64,000 nucleotides of DNA, from assembly GCF_003340495.1 (NCBI RefSeq), contig NZ_QASA01000002.1:39147-103146 (forward strand), in the 5' to 3' direction. The position numbers and the translations under genes are program-made. How positions within the stretch are numbered: position 1 is the first letter of the stretch; every line of letters begins with the position of its first letter. Below the pieces are notes generated by a model. The model searched no databases, was not told where the DNA came from, and saw only the letters and a program-made list of their open reading frames with translations. The stretch is from Adhaeribacter pallidiroseus (GTDB lineage: Bacteria > Bacteroidota > Bacteroidia > Cytophagales > Hymenobacteraceae). This document shows positions 1 through 8,519 of this stretch, piece by piece.

Positions 1-2769
1 CAGCCCAGTAAAGGTGGTACTGATTACTGGATCATAAAAATAGACAGCAGCGGCAGTAAACTCTGGGATAGATCCTATGGGGGTTCTGCTATTGATGATC
101 TGAAAGCTCTGGTTGCTACTCCGGATGGCGGCTACCTACTGGGCGGTACCTCCGCTTCGGGCAAAAGTGGAGACAAAAGCCAGGCTACCCGTGGCAAAGA
201 AGATTACTGGGTAGTAAAGATAGACAGCACTGGTAACAAACTCTGGGATAAAACTTTTGGCAGCGATGTGGCAGATAATTTTACTTCGCTCATCGCTACC
301 CCGGATGGCGGTTACTTGCTGGGTGGTTACACCGCTGGTGGTAAGAGCGGCGATAAAACCGAACTCAGCTTGGATGCCATGGATGTATATACCGACAGGC
401 TGAACAGCAACGATTATTGGGTGGTGAAAATCGATAATAAGGGCGAGAAAGAGTGGGATAAAACAGTTGGGGGCAAATACCAAGACGAGTTAACCAGCTT
501 AGAAGTAACCGATGATGGCTATTTACTGGCAGGCAGATCTAATTCCTACGCCAGAAATGCAGATCCGGATAATTTCGATATCCGGATTGATATGCGGGTA
601 TTTAAAATTTCTACCACCGGGCAGGTTCTCTGGGACAAAAGCTTTTCCGGAGGAGGATTATTACAATACTACGAAGCCAACATTATTGCTACCACCGATG
701 GGAATTATTTAGTAGGGGGCAGCGCTTACAATGATGATTATAGCGTTTTTTCCGTCTTAAAAATTACCAAAGCAGGCGAAAAAATTTGGGCTTATGAATA
801 TGGTGTTAACCAATCGGGAAGTGCGATGATAAATACACCCGATGGTGGTTATCTGTTAGGAGGATCACAAGGAAATGGCGAGAAATACTACTTTATTGTT
901 AAACTAGATGCCGATGGCCATAAAATTTATACCAACTCTTACAACAGAACGGATAAATATTCTAGTCCTGATAGTTACTTAGAAGCTTTGCTGCCAACAC
1001 CGGATGGTGGTTACTTGTTAGGTGGGGCTTCTGATTCGAACCAAAGTGCCAATAAAAGCGAAGACAGCAAAGGTGATTTTGACTACTGGGTATTGAAGAT
1101 TAAAGAAGCCGATACGCCACCAGTGGCAGACATCGCCTGGAACCAACGCTACGGGGGCAGCTGGCACGATAAACTGACAACCACCATCCGTACTTATGAT
1201 GGCGGGTATGTAGCGGCTGGTTACTCCCGCTCGCCCAAGAACGGCGACAAAACCCAGTCGCGCATTGGTCTGGAAGATTATTGGCTCGTGAAAACGGATC
1301 AACAAGGCAAAAAGCTCTGGGACAAACGCTTCGGCGGTCCGCGCCACGATTTTCTCAACCGAATTATTCAAACCACAGATGGAGGCTATTTACTAGGGGG
1401 TAGCTCAGATTCGAATAGCGGCGGCGATAAAAGCCAGAACAGCCTGGGAGGAAGAGATTACTGGGTAATCAGGCTGGATAAGAACGGCAACAAGCTTTGG
1501 GATAAACGCTATGGGGGCTCGGGTTACGATGAACTCCGGCAAATCAAGCAACTGCCTTCCGGTGGTTACCTTTTAGCTGGTTACAGCAACTCGTCCGTCA
1601 GCGGCGACAAGAGCCAACCCAGCAAAGGTGGCATGGACTATTGGGTTGTGCAGATTAGTGCCAATGGCGAGAAACAATGGGATAAGACTTACGGTGGTTC
1701 CGGTAATGATTTCTTGCAAGACGTGGTACTCACCAGTAGCTACCTACCTAATTCTGGTCATTATCTGGACGGAGGATTTCTCTTAGCGGGTAGTTCTAAC
1801 TCCAATAAAAGCGGCAACAAAACCCAAGACAGCCGGGGTGGACTAGACTTTTGGATTATTTGCGTGGATAGTACGGGGCAGAATGAGTGGGATAGAACTT
1901 ATGGCGGCAAAGGACAGGATGAATTTGTGGCTCTAACCACTGATTCTGGCATTCGATTTTACTTAGCCGGAAACAGTGATTCGCCCGTAAGCGGGGAGAA
2001 AAGACAACCGGGTAAAGGACAAACCGATTACTGGTTAGTAAGAATTAATAGAGATGGTCGGAAAGAAGCGGATTATACTTATGGCAGCAGCGGCCCAGAA
2101 GAGCTGCGTTCCCTGTTATCTGTATATGACTCGGATTACGACCAAGATGGTTTCATATTAAGCGGCACCTCGTACTCCGGTCAAAGCGGCGACAAAAGCC
2201 AGGAAAGTCAAGGTAGTGGCGATTATTGGGTAGTACGAACGAATCGTTACGGCAAAATGCTCAACGACCAACGTTTGGGCGGCAGCGAATTAGATGAACT
2301 ACGTAGTGTGATTCAAACCGATGAGAATCAATTCTTATTAGCAGGTCGTTCCGAGTCGGGGATCAGTGGGGATCGTACCCAAGCCAACCAGGGACAGAGT
2401 GACTACTGGCTTATTCATACTACTCTGGGTGCCGAACCCCTAGCAACTGAAAAAGCCGCCACTCTAATTGCCGAGCGAGCAACAACAACTGCTGCTCCAG
2501 CAACTTTAGTAAAAAACTTAATGGCTTATCCTAATCCTTTTCAGGACAGAGTAACTATAAACTTTACTATACCCGAAACCCAGCCTGCGACCGTGCGGGT
2601 ACTCGATGGTCAAGGCCGGGAAGTTATTACGCTGTTCCAGCAGGAAGCACAAGCGAACCAGACCTACCAGGTAGAATGGCAAGCCCAAAACCAAGTAGAT
2701 GGTTTGTACTTGCTGCAACTGCAAACCCCTACTCAGCAAAACACCCAGAAACTGCTTTTGAGTAAGTAG
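1..2769 (+). CDS. T9SS-secreted repeat protein, 5' end outside window
   Basis: The frame is open from base 1, so the N-terminus and signal peptide lie outside the window; 922 residues are visible. The body consists of about 14 diverged units of roughly 50-65 residues, each carrying a DYWVVKID-like strand, a KxWDKxYGGS segment, a TxDGGYLLGG segment and an SGDKSQ turn. This repeat style is common in secreted Bacteroidota proteins and suggests a beta-propeller or solenoid. The last ~80 residues (YPNPF, then VRVLDGQGRE, DGLYLLQL and KLLLSK) are a typical type A T9SS sorting domain, so the protein is inferred to be exported by T9SS and surface-anchored or released. A strong terminator follows the stop. 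Substrate or ligand cannot be read from sequence. Confidence 0.9.
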   Translation, partial: QPSKGGTDYWIIKIDSSGSKLWDRSYGGSAIDDLKALVATPDGGYLLGGTSASGKSGDKSQATRGKEDYWVVKIDSTGNKLWDKTFGSDVADNFTSLIATPDGGYLLGGYTAGGKSGDKTELSLDAMDVYTDRLNSNDYWVVKIDNKGEKEWDKTVGGKYQDELTSLEVTDDGYLLAGRSNSYARNADPDNFDIRIDMRVFKISTTGQVLWDKSFSGGGLLQYYEANIIATTDGNYLVGGSAYNDDYSVFSVLKITKAGEKIWAYEYGVNQSGSAMINTPDGGYLLGGSQGNGEKYYFIVKLDADGHKIYTNSYNRTDKYSSPDSYLEALLPTPDGGYLLGGASDSNQSANKSEDSKGDFDYWVLKIKEADTPPVADIAWNQRYGGSWHDKLTTTIRTYDGGYVAAGYSRSPKNGDKTQSRIGLEDYWLVKTDQQGKKLWDKRFGGPRHDFLNRIIQTTDGGYLLGGSSDSNSGGDKSQNSLGGRDYWVIRLDKNGNKLWDKRYGGSGYDELRQIKQLPSGGYLLAGYSNSSVSGDKSQPSKGGMDYWVVQISANGEKQWDKTYGGSGNDFLQDVVLTSSYLPNSGHYLDGGFLLAGSSNSNKSGNKTQDSRGGLDFWIICVDSTGQNEWDRTYGGKGQDEFVALTTDSGIRFYLAGNSDSPVSGEKRQPGKGQTDYWLVRINRDGRKEADYTYGSSGPEELRSLLSVYDSDYDQDGFILSGTSYSGQSGDKSQESQGSGDYWVVRTNRYGKMLNDQRLGGSELDELRSVIQTDENQFLLAGRSESGISGDRTQANQGQSDYWLIHTTLGAEPLATEKAATLIAERATTTAAPATLVKNLMAYPNPFQDRVTINFTIPETQPATVRVLDGQGREVITLFQQEAQANQTYQVEWQAQNQVDGLYLLQLQTPTQQNTQKLLLSK

Positions 2770-2790
2770 TATCTCTCTTTGTTTGCAAAG

Positions 2791-2825
2791 AAAGCCGGAT
2801 AGCATTAATTGAACTATCCGGCTTT
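2791..2825 (+). terminator. Rho-independent terminator of the T9SS repeat protein
   Basis: A perfect 12-bp stem (AAAGCCGGATAG / CTATCCGGCTTT) with an 11-nt loop starts 21 bases after the stop codon and is followed by a T-rich stretch (GATCTTTTTAT). The A/T ends could allow bidirectional use. Confidence 0.85.
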
Positions 2826-2848
2826 GATCTTTTTATAAGCAGATTTTA

Positions 2849-2880
2849 TCTCACGAAACGACCGTTTTCTTGAGATTGGA
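2849..2880 (+). repeat. Fragment of the structured intergenic repeat family
   Basis: TCTCACGAAACGAC is identical over 14 bases to the core of the repeat copy at 40591. It is followed by TTGAGATTGGATA, which matches the other conserved block of that copy but in inverted orientation. Probably a rearranged remnant; too short to be certain. Confidence 0.35.
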
Positions 2881-2938
2881 TAAAGCCATTTTACATATTC
2901 TTACGTATAGGCCTACCTAGATATCATGTGCCGGCTTT

Positions 2939-3382
2939 TTATTCTTCAAAATTATCGTAATAGGTAAAGTCTTTAACGATTTTTCCATTTTCAATTGTAA
3001 AAATTGTGCATATTGGAAGTTCCAATTTAGAATCATCTGGCGCGGTTCCGCTCGATACAAATTCCACAATAATATGGTTTTCGCCTGATGGGTATACCTG
3101 GATAACATCATCTTTCAAATCAGGAAAAGCTTCATTTAATTCACTATACTTTTGAGCAATCTGTTCACGCGTCTGTTTTACAATTCCTTGTCCAAGGGAA
3201 GGGTCTTTAAACGCAGTTGTTTCTGAATACATTTCCGCCATCTTCTCCCAATCGTGGTTGTTAAAATGTTCAAAGTACTGCTTTACTACATCCATGTTTT
3301 TAGTGTCCATTGTTAGTTGGATTTGGTTGTTACAAGAATTCAACACTACTAAGATGACTAAGATTATCAGGCTTTTTTTCAC
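2939..3382 (-). CDS. NTF2/SnoaL-like lipoprotein
   Basis: 147 residues starting at GTG (3382). The N-terminus MKKSLIILVILVVLNSC is a lipoprotein signal with the lipobox cysteine at residue 17. The mature part, from about residue 30 (VKQYFEHFNNHDWEKMAEMY), has the hallmark opening helix and DWE/AEMY pattern of the SnoaL-like NTF2 superfamily and ends with FTIENGKIVKDFTYYDNF. Such proteins are small ester- or steroid-isomerase-like folds, and a specific substrate cannot be predicted. It is monocistronic and convergent with the T9SS repeat gene. Family assignment is fairly sure, function unknown. Confidence 0.8.
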   Translation of the reverse strand: MKKSLIILVILVVLNSCNNQIQLTMDTKNMDVVKQYFEHFNNHDWEKMAEMYSETTAFKDPSLGQGIVKQTREQIAQKYSELNEAFPDLKDDVIQVYPSGENHIIVEFVSSGTAPDDSKLELPICTIFTIENGKIVKDFTYYDNFEE

Positions 3383-3944
3383 TGGTCGGTCAGCTTAAAC
3401 TATTTATTGAAAAGGCAGTTTCCGCATTTTGTTTTATTAGAATACCAATATGAATACTAGCAGATAGCTAAAGTAATTCCGGTTACTTGCATTATGGATG
3501 GAGAGTTGCCGAAGGCCTATTCTGCGAACCAATTTTTTACTGGAGTAGTGGCGGCTCTCTTGCTCCTTCTTTGGCCAATTTAGTGAATGCTTTTTTAATT
3601 CCAGCGGCCAGCGGGAGCTCCGGGCTATTCCGGGTGTTTTAACTACTGCTAGTGCCAGACCTTTACTTTGTTTTCCTTTCCCTTACATATAACGAAAGAC
3701 AGAAAACGACCTTTATTGAATATAATAGTGGGTATACCTTTTTGTAAAGCAGTCCGCGAAACTTGATTATGTAAAATTAAGAAGTATAGTAATCTCCTTC
3801 TATTTTCAGCAGTTATAATCGGTATAAAATAAAAGTAGATAATCGGCGTCCTTACCTCGTATTCGGCTAAGTATATTCTTAAAGGAAGATATTTAAAGCC
3901 GGAAAAGCTACGGACTGCTCGTTTGTTCTTGTACAAAAAAATCC
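3383..3944. other. Intergenic stretch without a supported gene
   Basis: About 560 bases between two minus-strand genes. A 95-codon minus-strand frame (3649-3936) exists but its composition (rich in I, Y, R; no recognisable motif) and lack of a clear ribosome site make it unconvincing. No hairpin or repeat of note was seen. Confidence 0.4.
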
Positions 3945-4862
3945 TTATGTTTTTCGCCGGAAAAGCCCGATAACGCTGGCGATTAACACCAGGCCAATTG
4001 CCAGCTTAAAGAATACTTTACGGGGAGAAGTTCGTTGAGTGCTTTGGGCCGGTAAACCACCCAATAGCAATTCACCATTAATTACTGCTAGCACTAGGCG
4101 CACTGTTTGGGTAGGGGCATCCCACTGGGGAAAGTGGCCGCAATCATTAAACCAATGCAGGTGAGCGTCGGGAAAAGCAGCTAAAGCCCGCGTTGCTTGC
4201 CGGGGAAGACAAACCCGGTCCTGCCGGCCCCAGCCAATGACCAATGGTTGCTTAATGGTTCCCGGAGGAACCCCTTGTTGTCGCTCTCCGTGAGCTAATT
4301 GGTCTAAGAGTTCATCAAAAGAAGGGGAGCTGGCAAAAGTGCGCATTTCGTCGCCTACTAAGGTAGCCGGTAATTGCCAGGGACGAGCAGAAAACTGAGC
4401 TAATAGGGCCGTACGGCCAATGGGGTTTCCCAAGAGGGTTGGCATTATCGGTTGCAATAACCGCACTAGGCGCACGGAAGTAGCCACTGAATAATAAAAA
4501 AAAGGTACTTCCCAGCCCCGCCAAAATCCGCCGGGGTCCAATGAAACAACGGCGCCTACTATTCCCCCGCGTCGAGCTAGCTCTAGTACCAGGCGAGCAC
4601 CCATGGAACTACCTACCGCATCAATACCCATTAAATCCTGTTTTTGCAGAAAATCTGTAACGGCATCCGCCAGCGTACGGATAGATACTTCCCCTCGCAA
4701 GGCCGGGGTAGCCCCGTGGCCCGGTAAGTCAACGGCAATAACTTGCCGACCCGCTTCAACTAGGGCATCCAGGATCAGATGCCAAGAACGCGAGCTACCG
4801 CCAATTCCGTGAATAAGTAATAGCGGCTTACCGGTGCCGCGGCGAATGCAGTGCATATCCAT
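3945..4862 (-). CDS. Alpha/beta hydrolase with C-terminal membrane anchor
   Basis: 305 residues. The oxyanion-hole motif HGIGG is at residues 18-22, and the nucleophile elbow G-S-S-M-G places the catalytic Ser at about 86. The acid is in WGRQDRV near residue 215 and the His in NDCGHFPQW near residue 242, so the triad is complete. The last ~25 residues (FKLAIGLVLIASVIGLF followed by RRK) form one hydrophobic segment with a basic end, implying a tail-anchored inner-membrane enzyme with a cytoplasmic catalytic domain or the reverse topology. The family covers esterases, lipases and C-C hydrolases, and the substrate is unknown. It stands alone. Confidence 0.85.
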   Translation of the reverse strand: MDMHCIRRGTGKPLLLIHGIGGSSRSWHLILDALVEAGRQVIAVDLPGHGATPALRGEVSIRTLADAVTDFLQKQDLMGIDAVGSSMGARLVLELARRGGIVGAVVSLDPGGFWRGWEVPFFYYSVATSVRLVRLLQPIMPTLLGNPIGRTALLAQFSARPWQLPATLVGDEMRTFASSPSFDELLDQLAHGERQQGVPPGTIKQPLVIGWGRQDRVCLPRQATRALAAFPDAHLHWFNDCGHFPQWDAPTQTVRLVLAVINGELLLGGLPAQSTQRTSPRKVFFKLAIGLVLIASVIGLFRRKT

Positions 4863-5103
4863 AAGATATTGGAATCAGGAGCTATGGCGTAATAGCTTAG
4901 GACTATTTACGGAGTTAGGGACAGTCAAGTTGGTGTAGCCGTTGATTAGCGCAGGGAAGGACCATTACTAGGAAGGGTCTTTTTATTGCAGTCGATAAAC
5001 GATGGTCCTATTAAGTCATTATTCTCCTTTAAAGTTACAATGTTAGTTTATTAACTAGCTTGATGGTAAGTAGCCATGCTTTGTCTGTCTTGTCCAGATA
5101 TAG

Positions 5104-5240
5104 GTTGACCAAAATCATCTCTGGAAACGACAGAAAAAAGCGATGAAAAAATTGGTATTATTTACCTGGTTTTTTTATTGAAAAAATATCTCAAATATCC
5201 ATCTCATGAATCAAGGATACAATTTGATTTATGAGATGGA
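5104..5240 (+). repeat. Structured intergenic repeat, copy 1
   Basis: Order of parts: GTTGACCAAA (5104), core CATCTCTGGAAACGACAG (from 5116), variable hairpin ending in a T7 run, ATCTCAAATATCC (5188-5200), then a stem with arms ATCTCATGAATC (5201-5212) and GATTTATGAGAT (5226-5237), 12 bp with one G-T pair and extended by TCC/GGA. The same order occurs at 40591 (+), and reversed at 15004 and 51946. It lies in the 500-bp gap between the hydrolase and HigA. Confidence 0.7.
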
Positions 5241-5247
5241 ATTAATG

Positions 5248-5278
5248 AAATTGGTATACGATTTTTGTATACCAATTT
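5248..5278. terminator. Hairpin downstream of higA
   Basis: A perfect 12-bp stem (AAATTGGTATAC / GTATACCAATTT) with a 7-nt loop sits 85 bases past the higA stop on the minus strand. It lacks a long T-tract in either direction, so terminator function is plausible rather than clear. Confidence 0.45.
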
Positions 5279-5362
5279 GCGCTATAGGATTATTTATACC
5301 TGAGACTTTAAAGTATTGCTCTTCCTAACTATTGGAAACTTACGAATAGGTATATAGCAAAT

Positions 5363-5755
5363 TTAGAGCGAAGTAGCTTCTAATATTTTGTCATTAATAA
5401 AAACTTCCAAAGGAATATTTAATGCTTTATGAAGCTTATTGATTTGCTCTAGTGTAAAGTAACGTTTTCGGTTTAATATTTCCGAAACTCGAGACTTAGG
5501 TCCTATAAATGGCTCTAAATCTTTGTTTTTCAATCCTTTTTCTTCCATCACGTATTTTATTGCTTCTATCGGGTCGGGGGTATCAATAGAGTAATGAATT
5601 TCTTCGTATGCATGTACTAGCGTAGACAGCAACTCTAGTTCATCGAAAAGGTCAGTTCCAGGTTCAGGATTTTGCTCTAAAATGGTATCTATGCGGCTCA
5701 TGGCCTCTGTATACTCCATTTCTGTTTTAACTTTATGAATTATTAATGTTAACAT
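5363..5755 (-). CDS. higA: HigA-family antitoxin (COG5499 type)
   Basis: 130 residues. The C-terminal half (YVMEEKGLKNKDLEPFIG, SRVSEILNRKRYFTLEQI, LHKALNIPLEVFI) is a helix-turn-helix of the XRE/HigA class. The acidic N-terminal part (DELELLSTLVHAYE) is typical of antitoxins encoded after their toxin. It lies 38 bases downstream of the HigB-like gene on the same strand, the usual toxin-first order of hig loci. The antitoxin is expected to bind HigB and repress the shared promoter, probably through the palindromes at 6109-6168. A later Met (MEYTEAM) is a possible alternative start. Confidence 0.85.
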   Translation of the reverse strand: MLTLIIHKVKTEMEYTEAMSRIDTILEQNPEPGTDLFDELELLSTLVHAYEEIHYSIDTPDPIEAIKYVMEEKGLKNKDLEPFIGPKSRVSEILNRKRYFTLEQINKLHKALNIPLEVFINDKILEATSL

Positions 5756-5793
5756 AGTCGGGGGGCTCTGATGTTAAAGTAGGGCTTTTATTA

Positions 5794-6087
5794 CTAAATT
5801 GTATTGGCATTGATTTTATCGTATTCGGCATGGGTGCCTATCCACCTTATGTATACTGTTTGGTTTGCTACTAGAACTACTGCAATTAAACGATAGTTAT
5901 TCCCTTGAATATTAAAAATCACTCTATTGTTTCCTATCACATCCACGGAGTTAGCTACATTTCTTAACTCATTCAGGTTTGTAATTTTAAGAGCTTTGAT
6001 TCTTGATATAAACAGTTGTAAGCCAGTTTTAGAATTTGCGTGTTTAGTATAAAATTCAATTATACGCGAAGTAGATATAATTCTCAT
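5794..6087 (-). CDS. higB: HigB-family mRNA interferase toxin
   Basis: 97 residues if started at the ATG at 6087 (MRIISTSRIIEFYTKHANSK). An upstream in-frame ATG at 6174 would run through the operator palindrome and is rejected. The pattern (REL/HANSK opening, then NVIGNNRVIFNIQGNNYRLI and YIRWIGTHAEYDKI) matches the HigB_toxin family, whose members are RelE-like ribosome-dependent mRNA endonucleases. The WIGTHAEYDKI end is characteristic. It is paired with the HigA antitoxin immediately downstream. The locus probably stabilises the replicon or acts as a phage-responsive module. Confidence 0.85.
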   Translation of the reverse strand: MRIISTSRIIEFYTKHANSKTGLQLFISRIKALKITNLNELRNVANSVDVIGNNRVIFNIQGNNYRLIAVVLVANQTVYIRWIGTHAEYDKINANTI

Positions 6088-6108
6088 GCTAATACAATAT
6101 GCAATAAA

Positions 6109-6168
6109 GTTACACAAAATGTAACGAATTAGCAAGCATTTAGTTACATTTTGTGTAACTAAATGCTT
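6109..6168. promoter_or_regulatory. Operator/promoter palindromes upstream of higBA
   Basis: Two copies of a 17-bp element, GTTACACAAAATGTAAC (6109-6125) and its exact reverse complement (6143-6159), are 17 bases apart. Each is itself a dyad (GTTACA-5-TGTAAC). The distal copy is embedded in a longer 15-bp-arm palindrome (AAGCATTTAGTTACA / TGTAACTAAATGCTT, 6134-6168). The position, 22 bases upstream of the higB start, fits binding sites for HigA or the HigBA complex. Confidence 0.75.
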
Positions 6169-6203
6169 GGGCATATAGATATAATTGCTGGTAAAAGGGA
6201 AAT

Positions 6204-6866
6204 TTAATTACTATTACGAATATGTATACGCTGGACCTGATTTGCTTGAAATTGTCCGCCGCGGCTAGCTTTAAATCCTGCTTCGTTCAACTTCTCCGCA
6301 ATAGCCATCCAGGTTAGTCCCTGTGCCCGGTAGAGGTTTACCATGGCAGCAGCACGCTTGTTATTTTCATTAGTTACTGCTTTTTGTCGCATCACTTGGG
6401 CCCCAGTTACCCGGTCCTGGTAGGTTAAATTTTCTGGCTTACCTAATCTAGCACCTTGGGCAATCTTAGCTTGCAGAGCTGCCTTAGTGCGGCTACTGAT
6501 CAGCTCCCGTTCGTGTTGAGCAAGAACAGCAAAGATGCCAATAGTTAAGGTGTTAGCATCGGGCATATCGGCACACACGAAGTCTACCCCACTATCTCGT
6601 AAGGTAAAAATAAAGGCAGCATTACGACTGAGCCGGTCAAGCTTGGCAATGAGTAATGTTGCCTTTTGTTTTTTCGCTTCTGAAATAGCCAATAGCAGCT
6701 GGGTGCGATTGTTCTTTTTGCCCGATTCCACCTCCGTGTACTCCGCGACAATTTGAGCGGCGCCTTTCACAAAAGCGCTGACGGCGTACTGCTGCGCTTC
6801 GAGGCCCAAACCCGAAATACCTTGTTTGGCGGTGGAGACCCGATAATAAGCGACGTATCTTTTCAT
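6204..6866 (-). CDS. Serine recombinase (resolvase/invertase family)
   Basis: 220 residues from the ATG at 6866 (MKRYVAYYRVSTAKQG), preferred over a longer frame because the family begins at the YxRVST motif with the catalytic Ser. Other hallmarks are LLIAKLDRLSRN (active-site Arg pair), FAVLAQHERELISSRTKAAL, and a C-terminal helix-turn-helix-like GLTWMAIAEKLNEAG. The length suits a small resolvase-type enzyme acting at nearby res or inversion sites. It starts 17 bases after the stop of the 6883-7305 gene, suggesting co-transcription. It probably mediates resolution or cassette rearrangement on this replicon. Confidence 0.88.
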   Translation of the reverse strand: MKRYVAYYRVSTAKQGISGLGLEAQQYAVSAFVKGAAQIVAEYTEVESGKKNNRTQLLLAISEAKKQKATLLIAKLDRLSRNAAFIFTLRDSGVDFVCADMPDANTLTIGIFAVLAQHERELISSRTKAALQAKIAQGARLGKPENLTYQDRVTGAQVMRQKAVTNENNKRAAAMVNLYRAQGLTWMAIAEKLNEAGFKASRGGQFQANQVQRIHIRNSN

Positions 6867-6882
6867 TTCTTCCTGAACCATC

Positions 6883-7305
6883 TTAAAATGTGTGAATGAG
6901 CTGAGCGGGTGCCACTGGTAAATCATGGTTTTCTGGCCGTTGAAGAAACTTAATCTGGTGCTTAATTCTTTCCAGCACTTGAGTAATATCAACACCAGTA
7001 ATCTGGTGAACTCCTTGCATTAAAGGACCCAAATCAACTTTTTGACGAATGAAATCCCGAACCCGGTAAAGCTCCAGTTCTCCAAGTTCGGTTACTTCGT
7101 GGTGCTTGATAAACAAATCTAAGTCAAATTGGTGCGCCCCATACCCGGAATACCGGCGCACAAAGGGCAGGACCACACAAACGGTATTCTGGGAAATAGC
7201 TGGGTCTTGGAACTGCTGCTCCAGGTAAGAGGCTTGGTGAATGATCGGCCATATTTCCGCATCGTCGTAAAACTGCTCGATGTAAGGAGTAATCTGTTCA
7301 GACAT
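6883..7305 (-). CDS. Hypothetical protein paired with the serine recombinase
   Basis: 140 residues, no family recognised. The composition is ordinary for a soluble globular protein, with charged helices at the C-terminus (VLERIKHQIKFLQRPENH). It is upstream of and probably co-transcribed with the recombinase, so it may be a recombinase accessory or passenger gene. A TAnn-type AT-rich promoter region lies at 7306-7468. The reading frame is clean and codon use is like its neighbours, which supports a real gene. Confidence 0.6.
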   Translation of the reverse strand: MSEQITPYIEQFYDDAEIWPIIHQASYLEQQFQDPAISQNTVCVVLPFVRRYSGYGAHQFDLDLFIKHHEVTELGELELYRVRDFIRQKVDLGPLMQGVHQITGVDITQVLERIKHQIKFLQRPENHDLPVAPAQLIHTF

Positions 7306-7468
7306 GTTAGATTCGCTTTGATCGGTAAAGTGTCAATTAGTATAAAATGACACCTGGATCTAACAGTAAAGATAGGGTATTTTCCAATTTTACAAAACTT
7401 AAACGAGCGTTTATGATTTGTAAAACATCCGTGAATTCGTATTCCCACAGGCTTTAATGTTTCTTTAG

Positions 7469-8518
7469 CTATGTTAAGAGAGTAAAATTGAAATTGATAT
7501 TATCAATTTCGTAGACACCTACTTTTATACATTCAAATTTTTCCGGATTAAAAATGGCTAAATTATATCCTTGAGAATATAAAGAACTTTGGAACATAAC
7601 ACCATCATAGCCAATAGACTTTATATATTCTGATAAATATTGAGTAGGTAAATAATCTAATTCATTATCATCCCGACGTTTTGGTTTGGATAGAGTTGAT
7701 TCCAGTTTAGAAATAAAAGGAAGATGAATCAAAAAATCTTCTAAATCTTCTTTTTCCGCTAAAACAATTGGGTCGTAGGAATTACCTCTTAAATTTATTA
7801 CCTTAATATCCTCCTTAAGTCTAAAATCTCCAATTGCTACATAGTCAAATAAGGAGGCTCGTGCTTCATATAAGGTAGTGGTAACCTGATCCGCTAAATA
7901 AAGATATGATATCCCTAAAGGATTAGCTCGACCTGATTTAGTTCTATCAGCAGGAGGGTGGCCCATTTCTGAAATAGAAAACCCATCTTTGGAGGATATG
8001 CGGGCTCGATAAAATTTGCGTCCTTTAGTTATAGGATTTTCATAGCGGCTTAATAGAACTTTAAGCTTCTCTAAGTCCATTACATTCTGTAAATGAAATC
8101 TATTTACAGATTTTATCTCGTCAGCAAATCTTTCCCAAGTAATTTGAAGGGGTTTAACCGTTTCATCATTGCTGGGATTATTAATACAGCTTAAAATTAC
8201 TGGATTATTAAATATTTCTTGGTAACTAGTAAAATCATCCGCAATTATTTCCTGTAGTAATTCTTTTATATTTTTATTGACCTTACTAGAGAATATCTTA
8301 TTAGTAAAGTCTTTCTCAATTTGAAAATCAATAGGAGACCCCTTTTCATTGATCTCGTATAAATTTAGAATGTTTTGAAAGAAGAAGTTTAGTTCACGAG
8401 GGTTGTATATTAAAACCTCTTGAGATTTGCAATAATCGCAATTACCGGTAGTAGAAGTATTACGGTGAATAATATCCTTCAAATATGGATTGGAAAAGCA
8501 CTCCGAACAACAATTCAT
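7469..8518 (-). CDS. RES-domain toxin with HEPN/RES-type N-terminus
   Basis: 349 residues. A small cysteine cluster lies at the N-terminus (NCCSECF, then NCDYCKS), consistent with a zinc ribbon. The C-terminal half carries the RES signature: FYRAR (Arg), a conserved ADRTKSGRANPLGISYLYLA block, TLYEAR (Glu) and GYDGVMFQSS (Ser). RES domains are NAD+-degrading (phosphorolysing) toxins in Xre-RES systems. The preceding helical region resembles the HEPN/RES N-terminal domain. It is the last gene of a three-gene operon with 1-base spacing after the sce7725-like gene. No Xre antitoxin is adjacent, so control must come from the two partner proteins or from the infection state. Confidence 0.8.
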   Translation of the reverse strand: MNCCSECFSNPYLKDIIHRNTSTTGNCDYCKSQEVLIYNPRELNFFFQNILNLYEINEKGSPIDFQIEKDFTNKIFSSKVNKNIKELLQEIIADDFTSYQEIFNNPVILSCINNPSNDETVKPLQITWERFADEIKSVNRFHLQNVMDLEKLKVLLSRYENPITKGRKFYRARISSKDGFSISEMGHPPADRTKSGRANPLGISYLYLADQVTTTLYEARASLFDYVAIGDFRLKEDIKVINLRGNSYDPIVLAEKEDLEDFLIHLPFISKLESTLSKPKRRDDNELDYLPTQYLSEYIKSIGYDGVMFQSSLYSQGYNLAIFNPEKFECIKVGVYEIDNINFNFTLLT

Positions 8519-8519
8519 T

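Noticed and set aside
1018..1371. 117-codon frame antisense to the T9SS repeat protein
   Set aside because: Antisense to repeated coding DNA; the repeats alone explain its openness.
3649..3936. 95-codon minus-strand frame
   Set aside because: No recognisable motif, atypical composition, no ribosome site; treated as chance.
5248..5278. Hairpin as riboswitch or attenuator
   Set aside because: Simple perfect stem without conserved loop; better explained as end-of-transcript structure.
6088..6174. Upstream start for HigB (29 extra residues)
   Set aside because: It would translate the operator palindromes; family members start at the MRI position.
7425..7475. CTATGTTAAGAG, dif-like half
   Set aside because: Only one arm resembles dif; no second arm at the right spacing.
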